NCBI RefSeq assembly: GCF_039614765.1 | Contig: NZ_CP154879.1 | Coordinates: forward strand, 620,001-684,000 | Length of the DNA stretch: 64,000 bases | Reading direction: 5' to 3' | Source: Castellaniella sp. MT123 | Lineage (GTDB): Bacteria; Pseudomonadota; Gammaproteobacteria; Burkholderiales; Burkholderiaceae_B | In this document: one piece after another, positions 1-9,489 of the stretch | How positions within the stretch are numbered: position 1 is the first letter of the stretch | Layout of the letters: each line of letters opens with the position of its first letter | The notes under the pieces: generated by a model | What the model was told of the DNA's origin: nothing | The model's database searches: none | The model's input: only the letters and a program-made list of their open reading frames with translations | Translations under genes and position numbers: made by a program

Positions 1-35
1 CCCAATTTACGAGAACGAAGTCAAAGGAGACATAC

Positions 36-1205
36 GTGAAGCATTTCATAGGCAAACTGCTGGCCGCCTGCATCCTGGCGGCAACCGGGGCGGGTGTGGC
101 TCAGGCCCAGGACCTGAAGGTCGGTCTGGTCCTTCCGCTGTCAGGGCCGTTCGCCTCGACCGGGCAGCAGATGATGAACGGCGCCCAGCTCTACCTGAAG
201 GAACATGGTGACACTGTCGCGGGACGCCGGATCGTGTTGATCCCGAAGGATGACACGGGCGTTTCGCCGGCAATCAGCAAGCGTCAGGCACAGACCCTGC
301 TGATTCAGGACAAGGTCGAGGTGCTGGCCGGATTTGGTCTGACGCCGGGGGCTTTTTCGGTGGCTCCGCTGGCCACTGAGGCCAAGGTGCCGATGGTCGT
401 CCTCAATGCCGCCACATCGTCGATCACGACCAAGTCGCCCTACATCGTGCGTACGTCGATGACCTTGCCGCAGGTGGCTGCGCCTATGGCCAGCTGGGCG
501 GTGGCCAACGGAATCCGGCGTGTGTACGTTGCGGTGGCGGATTACGGTCCAGGGCACGACGCGGCTGCGCAGTTCAAGAAGACCTTTTCCGCGGCGGGTG
601 GGGACGTGGTCGGTGAAGTGCATACGCCGTTGACCAGCCCGGATTTTGCCCCCTATCTGCAGAAGATCAAGGACGTTCGTCCGGACGCGGTGTTCCTGTT
701 CGTGCCCAACGGCGAACAGGGCGTGGCCTTCGCCAAGGGCTACCGGGAACGCGGCCTGTCCGAGGCCGGCATCCGCCTGCTGGCGACCGGGGATGTCGTT
801 ACAGAGGACGTGCTGGCGGCCATGGGCGATAGTGCCGTGGGCATGATCTCGGCGTTCCATTATTCCGAGGCGCACGAATCACCCGAGAACAAGTCTTTTG
901 TGGACGCCTATGCGAAGGCCTATCCTGGCACCCGCCCGAACATGGTGGCTGTGGCCGCTTACGACGGCATGCGTCTGATCCGTGAAACCCTGTTGAAGAC
1001 GGGCGGCAACGCCCAGGGCGATGCCTTCATCGCGGCGGCCGAGGGGCTGGAATGGACCAGCCCGCGCGGTCCGGTCCGGATCGATCCCAAAACCCGCGAC
1101 ATCGTTCAGAACGTTTATATTCGCAAGGTCGAGCGGGTGAACGGCGTCCTGCAGAACGTTGAGTTCGATACCGTTGCGATGGTCAGGGATCCAGGCAAGG
1201 AATAG
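36..1205 (+). CDS. ABC transporter substrate-binding protein (HAA/Leu-Ile-Val type), paralogue 1
   Basis: A 389-residue periplasmic binding protein of the branched-chain amino acid (HAA, LivK-like) family. It starts at GTG 36 behind a strong AAAGGAGA site at 23-30. Residues 1-24 form a signal peptide ending in VAQA, and the mature protein opens with the typical DLKVGLVLPLSGPFAS strand. It closely resembles the binding protein at 10493-11668 over its whole length, sharing blocks such as VAPLATEAKVPMVVLNAATS and VFLFVPNGEQGVA. No permease or ATPase follows it here, so it either belongs to an importer upstream of the window or serves the 11784-15755 importer. Given the neighbouring protocatechuate genes the ligand is probably an aromatic acid; that is inference. 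Confidence 0.88.
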   Translation: MKHFIGKLLAACILAATGAGVAQAQDLKVGLVLPLSGPFASTGQQMMNGAQLYLKEHGDTVAGRRIVLIPKDDTGVSPAISKRQAQTLLIQDKVEVLAGFGLTPGAFSVAPLATEAKVPMVVLNAATSSITTKSPYIVRTSMTLPQVAAPMASWAVANGIRRVYVAVADYGPGHDAAAQFKKTFSAAGGDVVGEVHTPLTSPDFAPYLQKIKDVRPDAVFLFVPNGEQGVAFAKGYRERGLSEAGIRLLATGDVVTEDVLAAMGDSAVGMISAFHYSEAHESPENKSFVDAYAKAYPGTRPNMVAVAAYDGMRLIRETLLKTGGNAQGDAFIAAAEGLEWTSPRGPVRIDPKTRDIVQNVYIRKVERVNGVLQNVEFDTVAMVRDPGKE

Positions 1206-1213
1206 CAGACCGC

Positions 1214-1226
1214 TATAGCTGCTAGT
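1214..1226. promoter_or_regulatory. Second copy of the TATAGCWGCTAGT element
   Basis: TATAGCTGCTAGT lies 51 bases before the aldo/keto reductase start. It matches 12 of 13 bases of the element at 4271-4283 in the ligU/LysR intergenic region. It may be a second site for the same regulator, linking the upstream genes to the lig operon. The match is short and could be chance. Confidence 0.3.
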
Positions 1227-1277
1227 TCTCCCCAGGGTCTTATCTCGCCGGCGGGATTTGGGGATAATCGGGGCACT

Positions 1278-2276
1278 ATGACGAAAAAGCGCACGATCGC
1301 CGGCATGCCGGTCTTTCCCATCGGCCTGGGGTGCATGGGCCTGAGCCACGGCTATGGTCCGGCGGTGCCGCCGGACCAGGCCGAGTCCCTTCTGCTGGGG
1401 GCGCTGGATGCCGGTGTCACGCTGTTCGATACGGCGGCGCTCTACGGCTTCGGTCACAACGAGGAACTCGTTGGCCGGGTGCTTGCGCCGCATCGCAGCC
1501 GTTTCTTCCTGGCCAGCAAGTGCGGGATCTTCCGGGACAATGGGCAACGCCGCATCGATGGCCGCCCCGAGACCCTGCGCCGCACCTGTGAAGATTCCTT
1601 GCGGCGTCTGCGTACTGACGTCATCGATCTGTATTATCTGCATCGCTGGGACAAATCCGTACCGATCGAAGACAGTGTGGGGGCATTGGCGGATATGGTC
1701 CAGGCGGGCAAGGTCCGCCACATTGGCCTGTCCGAGGTCTCTGCGAACACACTGCGCCGTGCCCATGCCATCCACCCGATCGCCGCCGTCCAGAGCGAAT
1801 ATTCCCTCTGGGTGCGCAACGTCGAAATCGCCGTGCTGCAGGCCTGCCGCGATCTGGACATCGCGCTGGTGGCCTTCAGCCCATTGGGTCGGGCTTTTCT
1901 GGCCGATGGCCTGCCGCCCCTGGATGCCCTGGACGAGCACGATCTGCGGCGGCGCATGCCGCGTTTCCAGCCCGAAGCCCTGCGACATAATCTGGCGCTG
2001 CTCGATCCGTTGCGGCGCCTGGCACGCGAACGGGATTGCACGCCGGGCCAGCTGGCGCTGGCCTGGCTGCTGCATCAGGGCGAGCACGTCATCCCGATTC
2101 CGGGCACGACCCGGCTGTCGCATCTGCGGGAAAATCTGGCTGCGGCCGATCTGTCGCTGGACGACGCATCGTGCGTGGAACTGGCCGCCTGTTTCCATCG
2201 CGCGCGGGTCGCGGGCGATCGCTACGGGCCGGCGACGCAGGCGGAAATCGATACGGAACAGTTTTCAGCGTCCTGA
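1278..2276 (+). CDS. Aldo/keto reductase
   Basis: A 332-residue NAD(P)H-dependent aldo/keto reductase with a TIM-barrel fold. The full catalytic tetrad is visible: D51 and Y56 in LFDTAALYG, K81 in LASKC and H122 in YYLHRWD. The C-terminal IPIPGTTR segment is the usual cofactor phosphate-binding part. Length and motifs fit the group that reduces small aldehydes and ketones. It lies 72 bases after the first binding protein and 58 bases before the dehydrogenase at 2335, all on one strand, so a shared role with the adjacent aromatic genes is likely. The substrate cannot be read from the sequence. A GATAAT at 1263-1268 could be a -10 element of its own promoter. Confidence 0.88.
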   Translation: MTKKRTIAGMPVFPIGLGCMGLSHGYGPAVPPDQAESLLLGALDAGVTLFDTAALYGFGHNEELVGRVLAPHRSRFFLASKCGIFRDNGQRRIDGRPETLRRTCEDSLRRLRTDVIDLYYLHRWDKSVPIEDSVGALADMVQAGKVRHIGLSEVSANTLRRAHAIHPIAAVQSEYSLWVRNVEIAVLQACRDLDIALVAFSPLGRAFLADGLPPLDALDEHDLRRRMPRFQPEALRHNLALLDPLRRLARERDCTPGQLALAWLLHQGEHVIPIPGTTRLSHLRENLAAADLSLDDASCVELAACFHRARVAGDRYGPATQAEIDTEQFSAS

Positions 2277-2334
2277 CGGACCATCGACGTATCCGTGGCC
2301 GATGGCGGGCCACGGGTCAGAGGAGGATTCACTC

Positions 2335-3228
2335 ATGCAAGCAACACATCTGGGACTGATCGGCTATGGCGAGGTCGGCGGTATCTTCTGCGCGGGGCTC
2401 GGTCCGCAAGTGGACGGAGTTCGTGCCTGGGACGTGAAACTGGCCGATCCGGCCGCTGCGGCCCCGCTGCGCGAACGGGCAGGGCAGGATGGCGTGACCT
2501 TGTGCGCTTCCTCGGCCGAGCTCTGCGCGGCGAGCACGCTGCTGGTGTCGGCGGTCACCGCGTCCAACACGGTGGCGGTCGCCCGCGAAGCGGCGGCGCA
2601 TCTGCTGCCGGGCACGGTCTTTCTGGACCTGAATTCGGCGTCTCCGGGCGCCAAGCGCGAGGCCGCGGGTCTCATCGAGGCGGCGGGCGGCCATTATGTC
2701 GAAGCCGGGGTGATGACCTCGGTGCCGCCGTATGGCATCCGGGTGCCGATGCTGCTGGGCGGGCCGCATGCGGAATCGCTCGCCCGGCGGCTCGCGTCGT
2801 TTGGCATGGACGCCAAGGCGGTGTCGGCTGAACTGGGTGTGGCCTCGGCGATCAAGATGTGCCGCAGCGTCATGATCAAAGGATTGGAGGCGCTGGTGAT
2901 CGAGAGCTACACCGCGGCCCGGGCCTATGGGGTCGAAGAACACGTCCTGCCAACGCTGCAGGAAACCTTCCCGTCCATCGACTGGACCGAGCAGGGGCGC
3001 TATTTTTACAGCCGGGTCGTCCAGCACGGCCGCCGTCGCGCCGAGGAGATGCGCGAGGTCGCCAATACCGTACGGGAAGCGGGCTTCGAGCCCTGGATGG
3101 CAGCGGCAACGGCGGAAAAGCAGGACTGGGTGGCCGGCCTGGCCGCGCAGGGGCTGTTCGACGGCGTACAGCCCTCGGACGGCTGGCAGGGCTATGCCGA
3201 CCGTTTGATCGCTCACGCGAAGGCGTGA
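2335..3228 (+). CDS. NAD(P)-dependent dehydrogenase, 6-phosphogluconate/3-hydroxyisobutyrate dehydrogenase-like with DUF1932 C-terminus
   Basis: A 297-residue two-domain dehydrogenase. The N-terminus has a Rossmann dinucleotide motif (GLIGYGEVGG), followed by a DLNSASP segment typical of the beta-hydroxyacid dehydrogenase superfamily. The C-terminal helical half, with ASAIKMCRSVMIKGLEAL, resembles the DUF1932 (PF09130) type, where the Lys is the usual catalytic residue. The ATG at 2335 is chosen because AGGAGG at 2321-2326 precedes it at a good distance; the frame stays open upstream over the aldo/keto reductase gene, but that part is a shadow. Proteins of this type recur near aromatic catabolism genes, yet I know of no proven reaction. 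A hydroxyacid oxidation or reduction is the most that can be said. Confidence 0.8.
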   Translation: MQATHLGLIGYGEVGGIFCAGLGPQVDGVRAWDVKLADPAAAAPLRERAGQDGVTLCASSAELCAASTLLVSAVTASNTVAVAREAAAHLLPGTVFLDLNSASPGAKREAAGLIEAAGGHYVEAGVMTSVPPYGIRVPMLLGGPHAESLARRLASFGMDAKAVSAELGVASAIKMCRSVMIKGLEALVIESYTAARAYGVEEHVLPTLQETFPSIDWTEQGRYFYSRVVQHGRRRAEEMREVANTVREAGFEPWMAAATAEKQDWVAGLAAQGLFDGVQPSDGWQGYADRLIAHAKA

Positions 3229-3242
3229 TCCTCCTGCTGGAA

Positions 3243-3265
3243 CGCACCCCCTGAAATGGGGTGCG
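3243..3265. terminator. Hairpin between convergent genes (weak terminator candidate)
   Basis: CGCACCCC (3243-3250) and GGGGTGCG (3258-3265) form a perfect 8-bp stem with a 7-base loop. It sits between the converging ends of the dehydrogenase (stop 3228) and the LysR gene (stop 3302). No clear T-run follows on either strand, so intrinsic termination is only a possibility. Confidence 0.4.
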
Positions 3266-3301
3266 GTCAGCCGGATCGTCGCTGGCGGGCCACCGGCGCC
3301 A

Positions 3302-4216
3302 TCAAGCGGACTGGATCATCGACGCCGGATAGACTTCACCAACCGTCGAGCGGATCAGTTCCAGCATGGCTTGCTGAGTCAGTGTCGTGATGCGCCCGGC
3401 GGCCGTCGCCAGATAGAGCCGGCTGGGCAGTTCGGGCTGGGCGATGGGCCGGATGTGGTAGCGCTCGGGCTGCGACGAGGTCAGGACCGCATGTTCGGTG
3501 AGCACGGCATAGCCCACACCATCGGCGACCAGGTCCAGGATCGCCGGGACCCCGTCGATTTCCAGGCGGATGTTGGGCCGGCAGCCCATGAGCGCCATCT
3601 GCGATTCGAGCAGCATGCGCACGGTATGCGGACGGTTGGGAATGACCAGCGGAATGTTGGCCAGCGAGCGCAGTTGCACGGGCTGGTGCGACGGATGCGG
3701 GCCCAGGGGGCCGACCAGGTACAGCAGTTCGCTGGTCAATGGGCTGAGATCCAGTTCCGCCGACGGTGTCGGATTGTAGATCAGGGCGATGTCCAGCCGC
3801 CCCGCCAGCAGCCATTCCTGCATCATCAGGGACAGGCCTTCGCTGATCGAGAGGGTGGCATTGGGCAGCTGTTTGCGGAATTTTCGCGTCAGCTGCACCG
3901 TCAGCATCTTGGATGCGCTGGGTGGCACGCCCAGGGCTACCCGGCCGGCCAGTGCGCCCTGAACGCGTCCCATGTCTTCCTTGGCCCGTTCGATCTGATG
4001 CAGGATCCCCCGACAGTGATCCAGCAGCAGCTTGCCTGCTTCGGTCGTCGTGACGCCGCGGCCGTTGCGGTTCAGCAGGTTCTGGCGCAACTCGACTTCC
4101 AGCAGGCGCACCTGCCGGCTGAGCGCGGGCTGTGCGATGTTCAGGGCATGGGACGCCTGGGTGAAGCTTCCCAGTTCGGCCACGCGCGCGAAATATTCCA
4201 GCTGCTTGAGATCCAT
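3302..4216 (-). CDS. LysR-family transcriptional regulator, probable regulator of the lig operon
   Basis: A LysR-type regulator of about 304 residues. The N-terminal winged helix-turn-helix is clear (LEYFARVAELGSFTQASHALNIAQPALSRQVRLLE), followed by a substrate-binding-like effector domain. I start it at ATG 4216 (MDLKQLEYF), the usual LysR start; a frame open to ATG 4252 adds 12 atypical residues. Neither start has a strong ribosome-binding site. It is transcribed divergently from ligU with about 137 bases between them, the standard arrangement for a LysR protein that controls its neighbour in response to a pathway intermediate. A dyad at 4258-4274 is a candidate binding site; it would overlap the longer N-terminus start. 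LigR of Sphingobium is a functional analogue. Confidence 0.88.
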   Translation of the reverse strand: MDLKQLEYFARVAELGSFTQASHALNIAQPALSRQVRLLEVELRQNLLNRNGRGVTTTEAGKLLLDHCRGILHQIERAKEDMGRVQGALAGRVALGVPPSASKMLTVQLTRKFRKQLPNATLSISEGLSLMMQEWLLAGRLDIALIYNPTPSAELDLSPLTSELLYLVGPLGPHPSHQPVQLRSLANIPLVIPNRPHTVRMLLESQMALMGCRPNIRLEIDGVPAILDLVADGVGYAVLTEHAVLTSSQPERYHIRPIAQPELPSRLYLATAAGRITTLTQQAMLELIRSTVGEVYPASMIQSA

Positions 4217-4257
4217 ATCAGGGTTTACCCTAAAGTTCGTTATCGCACCCATTGAAG

Positions 4258-4283
4258 TATATCATTCCGATATAGCAGCTAGT
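4258..4283. promoter_or_regulatory. Candidate LysR operator between the regulator and ligU
   Basis: TATATC (4258-4263) and GATATA (4269-4274) form a perfect inverted repeat with a 5-base centre, and contain the T-N11-A spacing (T4260/A4272) of LysR boxes. It runs straight into TATAGCAGCTAGT at 4271-4283, which recurs with one mismatch at 1214-1226 upstream of the aldo/keto reductase. This is pattern evidence only. Confidence 0.45.
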
Positions 4284-4353
4284 GCTTCCATGCCCTTATT
4301 CGTGGGGGTGTCTGCGCCCATAATGAGTCCAACACAGCAACGGTGGTGATGTG

Positions 4354-5496
4354 ATGCAAAAGCCAGTTCCGACCCTGTTCATGCGTGGAGGCACCTCGCG
4401 CGGGCCCTTCTTCCTGGAGTCCGACCTGCCGTTGGACACGGCGGCGCGCGATCGCGTGCTGCTCGCCGTCATGGGGTCACCCGACCGCCGGCAGATCGAT
4501 GGCCTGGGCGGCGCGCATCCCCTGACCAGCAAGGTCGGCATCGTGCGTGCCGGAACCGTACCGGGTGTGGATCTGGAATTTCTGTTCGCGCAGCTGCAGC
4601 CGGATCGCGACACGGTCGATACCACGGCCAACTGTGGCAACATGCTGGCGGCTGTCGTCCCCTTCGGTCTCGAGCGCGGCTTGATCCAGGCGCAGGGGGA
4701 CGAAACCACGGTGCGCGTGCTGACGCGCAATACCGGCATGCAATGCGACATCACGGTGCAAACTCCCCTGACCCCGCAGGGGCGTCAGGTCAGCTACGAA
4801 GGCTTGGCCCGCATCGACGGCGTACCGGGCACGTCGGCGCCCATCACCATCAATTTCCTGGATACCGCCGGATCGGTCTGCTCCAGCCTGTTGCCGACGG
4901 GCAGGGTGCGAGACCAGGTCCATGTCGAGCCGCCGGCCGGGGCCGATTTTCCCGCCTTCGATATCGATGTGACCTGCATCGACAACGGCATGCCGCTGGT
5001 GTTGTTCCGGGCCGGCGATCTGGGCTGCACCGGCCAGGAAACTCCGGCACAATTGAATGCCGATTCGGCCCTGAAAGCCCGCATCGAGGCGCTGCGCCTG
5101 AAGACGGCGCAACTGATGGGGCTGGGCGACGTCACGTCGCGCAATTATCCCAAAATGACCCTGGTGTCGGCGCCTCAGGCGGGCGGCGCGATCAACACGC
5201 GCTGTTTCATCCCCCATGTTTGTCACGAGGCGATCGGCGTCCTCGCGGCTGTCACCGTCGGCACCGCCTGCGTCCTGGAAGGCTCCGTGCCGCATGCGCT
5301 GACGCGGCTGCCCGAGGGCGCCCGCAAGGCCGTCTCGATCGAACACCCCAGTGGGGAATTCACGGTCGACCTCGAGCTGGACGCCGAAGATCCCCAGAAG
5401 GTCGTGCGTGCCGCGTTGCTGCGCACCGCACGTCTCATCATGCGCGGCGAGGTCATGGTTCCCGCCGCCGCCTGGCCCGATGCCGCACAACCCTGA
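4354..5496 (+). CDS. ligU: 4-oxalomesaconate tautomerase/isomerase (LigU/GalD-type, PrpF family)
   Basis: A 380-residue PrpF-family protein. It opens with the family signature MRGGTSRGPFF and carries the catalytic-type cysteine C94 in TANCGN. In the protocatechuate 4,5-pathway this enzyme isomerises 4-oxalomesaconate so that the LigJ hydratase can act on it; GalD of Pseudomonas does a related tautomerisation in gallate breakdown. PrpF itself, of the methylcitrate pathway, is the other family member to consider, but the six lig genes directly downstream decide for the LigU role. The start could be GTG 4351 or ATG 4354; I prefer the ATG. It is the first gene of the operon, 43 bases before ligJ. 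Confidence 0.87.
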   Translation: MQKPVPTLFMRGGTSRGPFFLESDLPLDTAARDRVLLAVMGSPDRRQIDGLGGAHPLTSKVGIVRAGTVPGVDLEFLFAQLQPDRDTVDTTANCGNMLAAVVPFGLERGLIQAQGDETTVRVLTRNTGMQCDITVQTPLTPQGRQVSYEGLARIDGVPGTSAPITINFLDTAGSVCSSLLPTGRVRDQVHVEPPAGADFPAFDIDVTCIDNGMPLVLFRAGDLGCTGQETPAQLNADSALKARIEALRLKTAQLMGLGDVTSRNYPKMTLVSAPQAGGAINTRCFIPHVCHEAIGVLAAVTVGTACVLEGSVPHALTRLPEGARKAVSIEHPSGEFTVDLELDAEDPQKVVRAALLRTARLIMRGEVMVPAAAWPDAAQP

Positions 5497-5539
5497 ACCG
5501 GGCCAGGCCGAGTCTCGTCACCACAAGGAATTTGCACAC

Positions 5540-6583
5540 ATGAGCCGAAAACCTCTGATCATCGATTGCCACGGGCATTACACGACCGCGCCCCAGGCCC
5601 TGGCGGACTGGCGCGAGCGGCAGATCGCCGGCATCCAGGATCCGGAGCACAGCCCGAAGGCCTCGGATCTGCGCATCAGCGACGACGAACTGCGCGAGAG
5701 CGTCGAAACCAATCAGCTGCGCCTCATGCGCGAGCGGGGTTCGGACCTGACGATCTTTTCGCCGCGCGCCAGCTTCATGGCCCACCACATCGGGGATTTC
5801 CAGGTCTCCAGCACCTGGTCGGCGATCTGCAATGAACTTTGCCATCGGGTGGCCACGCTGTTTCCCGATCATTTCGCAATGGCCGCGATGCTGCCGCAAT
5901 CGCCCGGCGTGGACCCGGCGACGTGCATTCCCGAACTGGAAAAATGCGTGCGGGAATACGGTGCCGTCGGGATCAATCTGAACCCCGACCCGTCCGGCGG
6001 GCACTGGACGGCCCCGCCGCTGTCGGACCGCTCCTGGTATCCGATCTATGAAAAGATGGTCGAACACGACATCCCGGCGATGATCCACGTGTCCACCAGC
6101 TGTAATGCCTGTTTCCACACGACGGGCGCCCACTATCTGAATGCCGATACGACGGCGTTCATGCAGTGCCTGACGTCCGACCTGTTCAAGGATTTCCCGA
6201 CGCTGCGCTTCGTGATTCCACACGGGGGCGGGGCGGTGCCGTACCATTGGGGGCGGTTCCGCGGTCTGGCTCAGGCGCTGAAAAAGCCCCTGCTCGACGA
6301 GCATCTGCTCAACAACGTCTTCTTCGACACCTGTGTCTATCATCAGCCGGGCATCGATTTGCTGACCCACGTGATCCCCGTGAAAAACGTGTTGTTCGCC
6401 TCGGAAATGATCGGCGCGGTGCGCGGCATCGATCCTGAAACCGGTCATTATTTCGACGACACCAAGCGCTATATCGATGCGGCCGGGACGCTCGACGACG
6501 CCGACCGTTTCCAGATCTACGAAGGCAATGCTCGCCGTGTCTATCCGCGCCTGGATGCCGCCCTGAAGGCCAAAGGCCTTTGA
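5540..6583 (+). CDS. ligJ: 4-oxalomesaconate hydratase (LigJ-type amidohydrolase family)
   Basis: A 347-residue member of the amidohydrolase-2 family (metal-dependent TIM barrel), with the metal-binding HGH at residues 11-13 and an IPHGGGAVPYHWGR block later. It matches the LigJ-type hydratase that adds water to the isomerised 4-oxalomesaconate to give 4-carboxy-4-hydroxy-2-oxoadipate. Length agrees with LigJ of Sphingobium (about 340). ATG 5540 is preceded by AAGGAA at 5524-5529; the open frame upstream overlaps ligU and is a shadow. Its place between ligU and ligK gives consecutive pathway steps in consecutive genes. Related decarboxylases (ACMSD-like) share the fold, but context makes the hydratase call firm. 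Confidence 0.9.
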   Translation: MSRKPLIIDCHGHYTTAPQALADWRERQIAGIQDPEHSPKASDLRISDDELRESVETNQLRLMRERGSDLTIFSPRASFMAHHIGDFQVSSTWSAICNELCHRVATLFPDHFAMAAMLPQSPGVDPATCIPELEKCVREYGAVGINLNPDPSGGHWTAPPLSDRSWYPIYEKMVEHDIPAMIHVSTSCNACFHTTGAHYLNADTTAFMQCLTSDLFKDFPTLRFVIPHGGGAVPYHWGRFRGLAQALKKPLLDEHLLNNVFFDTCVYHQPGIDLLTHVIPVKNVLFASEMIGAVRGIDPETGHYFDDTKRYIDAAGTLDDADRFQIYEGNARRVYPRLDAALKAKGL

Positions 6584-6605
6584 TGATTGTTGGAGGACTT
6601 AAAAA

Positions 6606-7301
6606 ATGACCACTCCCCTGAACCAGCTGGGCATCGTTCACCGGACGATTCAGCGCGCCGACGCCGCCGCTGTCGAGCACTTGTCGCATTTCGGCGTGGC
6701 AACCATTCACGAGGCCATGGGGCGCGTCGGATTGATGAAGCCCTACATGCGTCCGGTCTGGCGCGGCGCGCGGCTGTGCGGCACGGCCGTCACGGTGCTG
6801 CTGCAGCCGGGCGACAACTGGATGCTGCATGTGGCCGCCGAGCAGATCCGGCCCGGCGACGTCGTGGTGGCCGGCTGCACAACGGACAGTACTGATGGCT
6901 TTTTTGGCGATCTGCTGGCGACCTCCTTCAAGGCGCGTGGGGCGCGCGGCCTGGTGATCGATGGCGGTGTGCGTGACGTCGATACGCTGGAATCCATGGA
7001 TTTCCCTGTGTTCAGCCGCGAGATCAGTTCCAAAGGGACCGTCAAGGGCACCCTGGGTTCGGTCAATGTCCCCGTGGTGTGTGCGGGCGCGGTGGTGATG
7101 CCGGGCGACGTCGTGATCGCGGACACTGACGGCGTGGTGGTGGTGCCGGCGGCGATCGCCGCCGAAGTCGCCTCCAAGGCGCAGGCCCGCGAGGATAACG
7201 AGGGTGCCAAGCGCGAGATCTTTGCTTCCGGCGTGTTGGGACTGGATTACTACAAGATGCGGGAAGGCCTGGAAAAGGCTGGTCTCAAGTACATCGACTG
7301 A
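6606..7301 (+). CDS. ligK: 4-carboxy-4-hydroxy-2-oxoadipate aldolase (class II pyruvate aldolase, RraA fold)
   Basis: A 231-residue RraA-fold aldolase that cleaves 4-carboxy-4-hydroxy-2-oxoadipate to pyruvate and oxaloacetate, the last step of the pathway. The family can also cleave 4-hydroxy-4-methyl-2-oxoglutarate and decarboxylate oxaloacetate. The substrate- and metal-binding pair R123-D124 sits in [10 protein letters not shown], at the same numbers as in the characterised Pseudomonas HMG/CHA aldolase as I recall them. RraA, the RNase E regulator, has this fold but is shorter and lacks this context. It starts 22 bases after ligJ behind TTGGAGGAC. Confidence 0.92.
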   Translation: MTTPLNQLGIVHRTIQRADAAAVEHLSHFGVATIHEAMGRVGLMKPYMRPVWRGARLCGTAVTVLLQPGDNWMLHVAAEQIRPGDVVVAGCTTDSTDGFFGDLLATSFKARGARGLVIDGGVRDVDTLESMDFPVFSREISSKGTVKGTLGSVNVPVVCAGAVVMPGDVVIADTDGVVVVPAAIAAEVASKAQAREDNEGAKREIFASGVLGLDYYKMREGLEKAGLKYID

Positions 7302-7312
7302 GGACGAATCCG

Positions 7313-8230
7313 ATGAGCACCACGGAAACCTTTACCAAAACCCCCGGCTGGCTGGATTATTACGATGGCCCCAGCCGTCCGCGTTTCCGGCTGCCGGCCG
7401 ACGCCGTGGATGCGCATTGTCACGTCTTCGGGCCCGGGGCCGTGTTCCCCTATGCGCCGCAGCGCAAATACACGCCCTGCGACGCCCCGAAAGAGGCCCT
7501 GTTCGCGTTGCGCGATCACCTGGGGTTCGCCAGAAATGTGATCGTGCAGGCCACCTGTCACGGCACGGACAACCGGGCGCTGATCGATGCCTTGCAGGCA
7601 TCGGGCGGACGGGCGCGGGGGGTGGCCACGGTGGCACAGGACGTCACCGATGCCGAACTGCGTGCCATGCATGAAGCCGGTGTGCGCGGCACACGCTTCA
7701 ACTTCGTCAAGCGGCTGGCGGATTTCACGCCACGCGAGGTGCTGGCCGACATTGCTGCGCGCATCGCGCCGCTGGGCTGGCACGTGGTGGTTTACTTCGA
7801 AGCCCAGGATCTGCCCGAACTCTATGATTTCTTCACCACGTTGCCGACGACGGTGGTCGTGGACCACATGGGCCGGCCGGATGTGACCAAGCCGGTGGAT
7901 GGTCCGGAATTCGGCTTGTTCGTGAAAATGATGCAGGACCATCCCAACATCTGGAGCAAGGTCACTTGTCCCGAACGGCTCAGCCAGTCCGGGCCGCCCG
8001 CGCTGAATGGCGAACAGCACCCCTACCGCGACGTGGTCCCGTTCGCGCGTCGCCTGGTCGAGACCTTTCCGGATCGCGTCCTGTGGGGCACCGACTGGCC
8101 ACACCCGAACCTGAAGTCCCACATGCCGGATGACGGCCTGCTGGTGGACTACATTCCCCAGATTGCCCTGACCGCGGAGTCGCAGCGCAAGCTGCTGGTC
8201 GACAATCCTCACCGCTTGTACTGGAGTTGA
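7313..8230 (+). CDS. ligI: 2-pyrone-4,6-dicarboxylate lactonase (LigI)
   Basis: A 305-residue amidohydrolase-superfamily lactonase that opens 2-pyrone-4,6-dicarboxylate to 4-oxalomesaconate. The N-terminal D33-x-H35-x-H37 strand (VDAHCHVFGPG) and D261 in WGTDWPHPN are visible. The latter corresponds to the catalytic Asp of Sphingobium LigI, an enzyme that needs no metal. The blocks FNFVKRL and VVDHMGRPD are also typical of LigI. It lies 11 bases after ligK and 3 bases before ligA, so translation is probably coupled. Confidence 0.93.
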   Translation: MSTTETFTKTPGWLDYYDGPSRPRFRLPADAVDAHCHVFGPGAVFPYAPQRKYTPCDAPKEALFALRDHLGFARNVIVQATCHGTDNRALIDALQASGGRARGVATVAQDVTDAELRAMHEAGVRGTRFNFVKRLADFTPREVLADIAARIAPLGWHVVVYFEAQDLPELYDFFTTLPTTVVVDHMGRPDVTKPVDGPEFGLFVKMMQDHPNIWSKVTCPERLSQSGPPALNGEQHPYRDVVPFARRLVETFPDRVLWGTDWPHPNLKSHMPDDGLLVDYIPQIALTAESQRKLLVDNPHRLYWS

Positions 8231-8233
8231 GCC

Positions 8234-9488
<1,255 letters not shown>

Positions 9489-9489
<1 letters not shown>

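Noticed and set aside
879-2198. A 439-codon minus-strand frame over the aldo/keto reductase
   Set aside because: No conserved motif, and the plus-strand gene is certain. Shadow frame.
1354-2334. Apparent N-terminal extension of the dehydrogenase at 2335
   Set aside because: It lies out of frame over the aldo/keto reductase, whose catalytic tetrad is intact, and a good AGGAGG site precedes ATG 2335.
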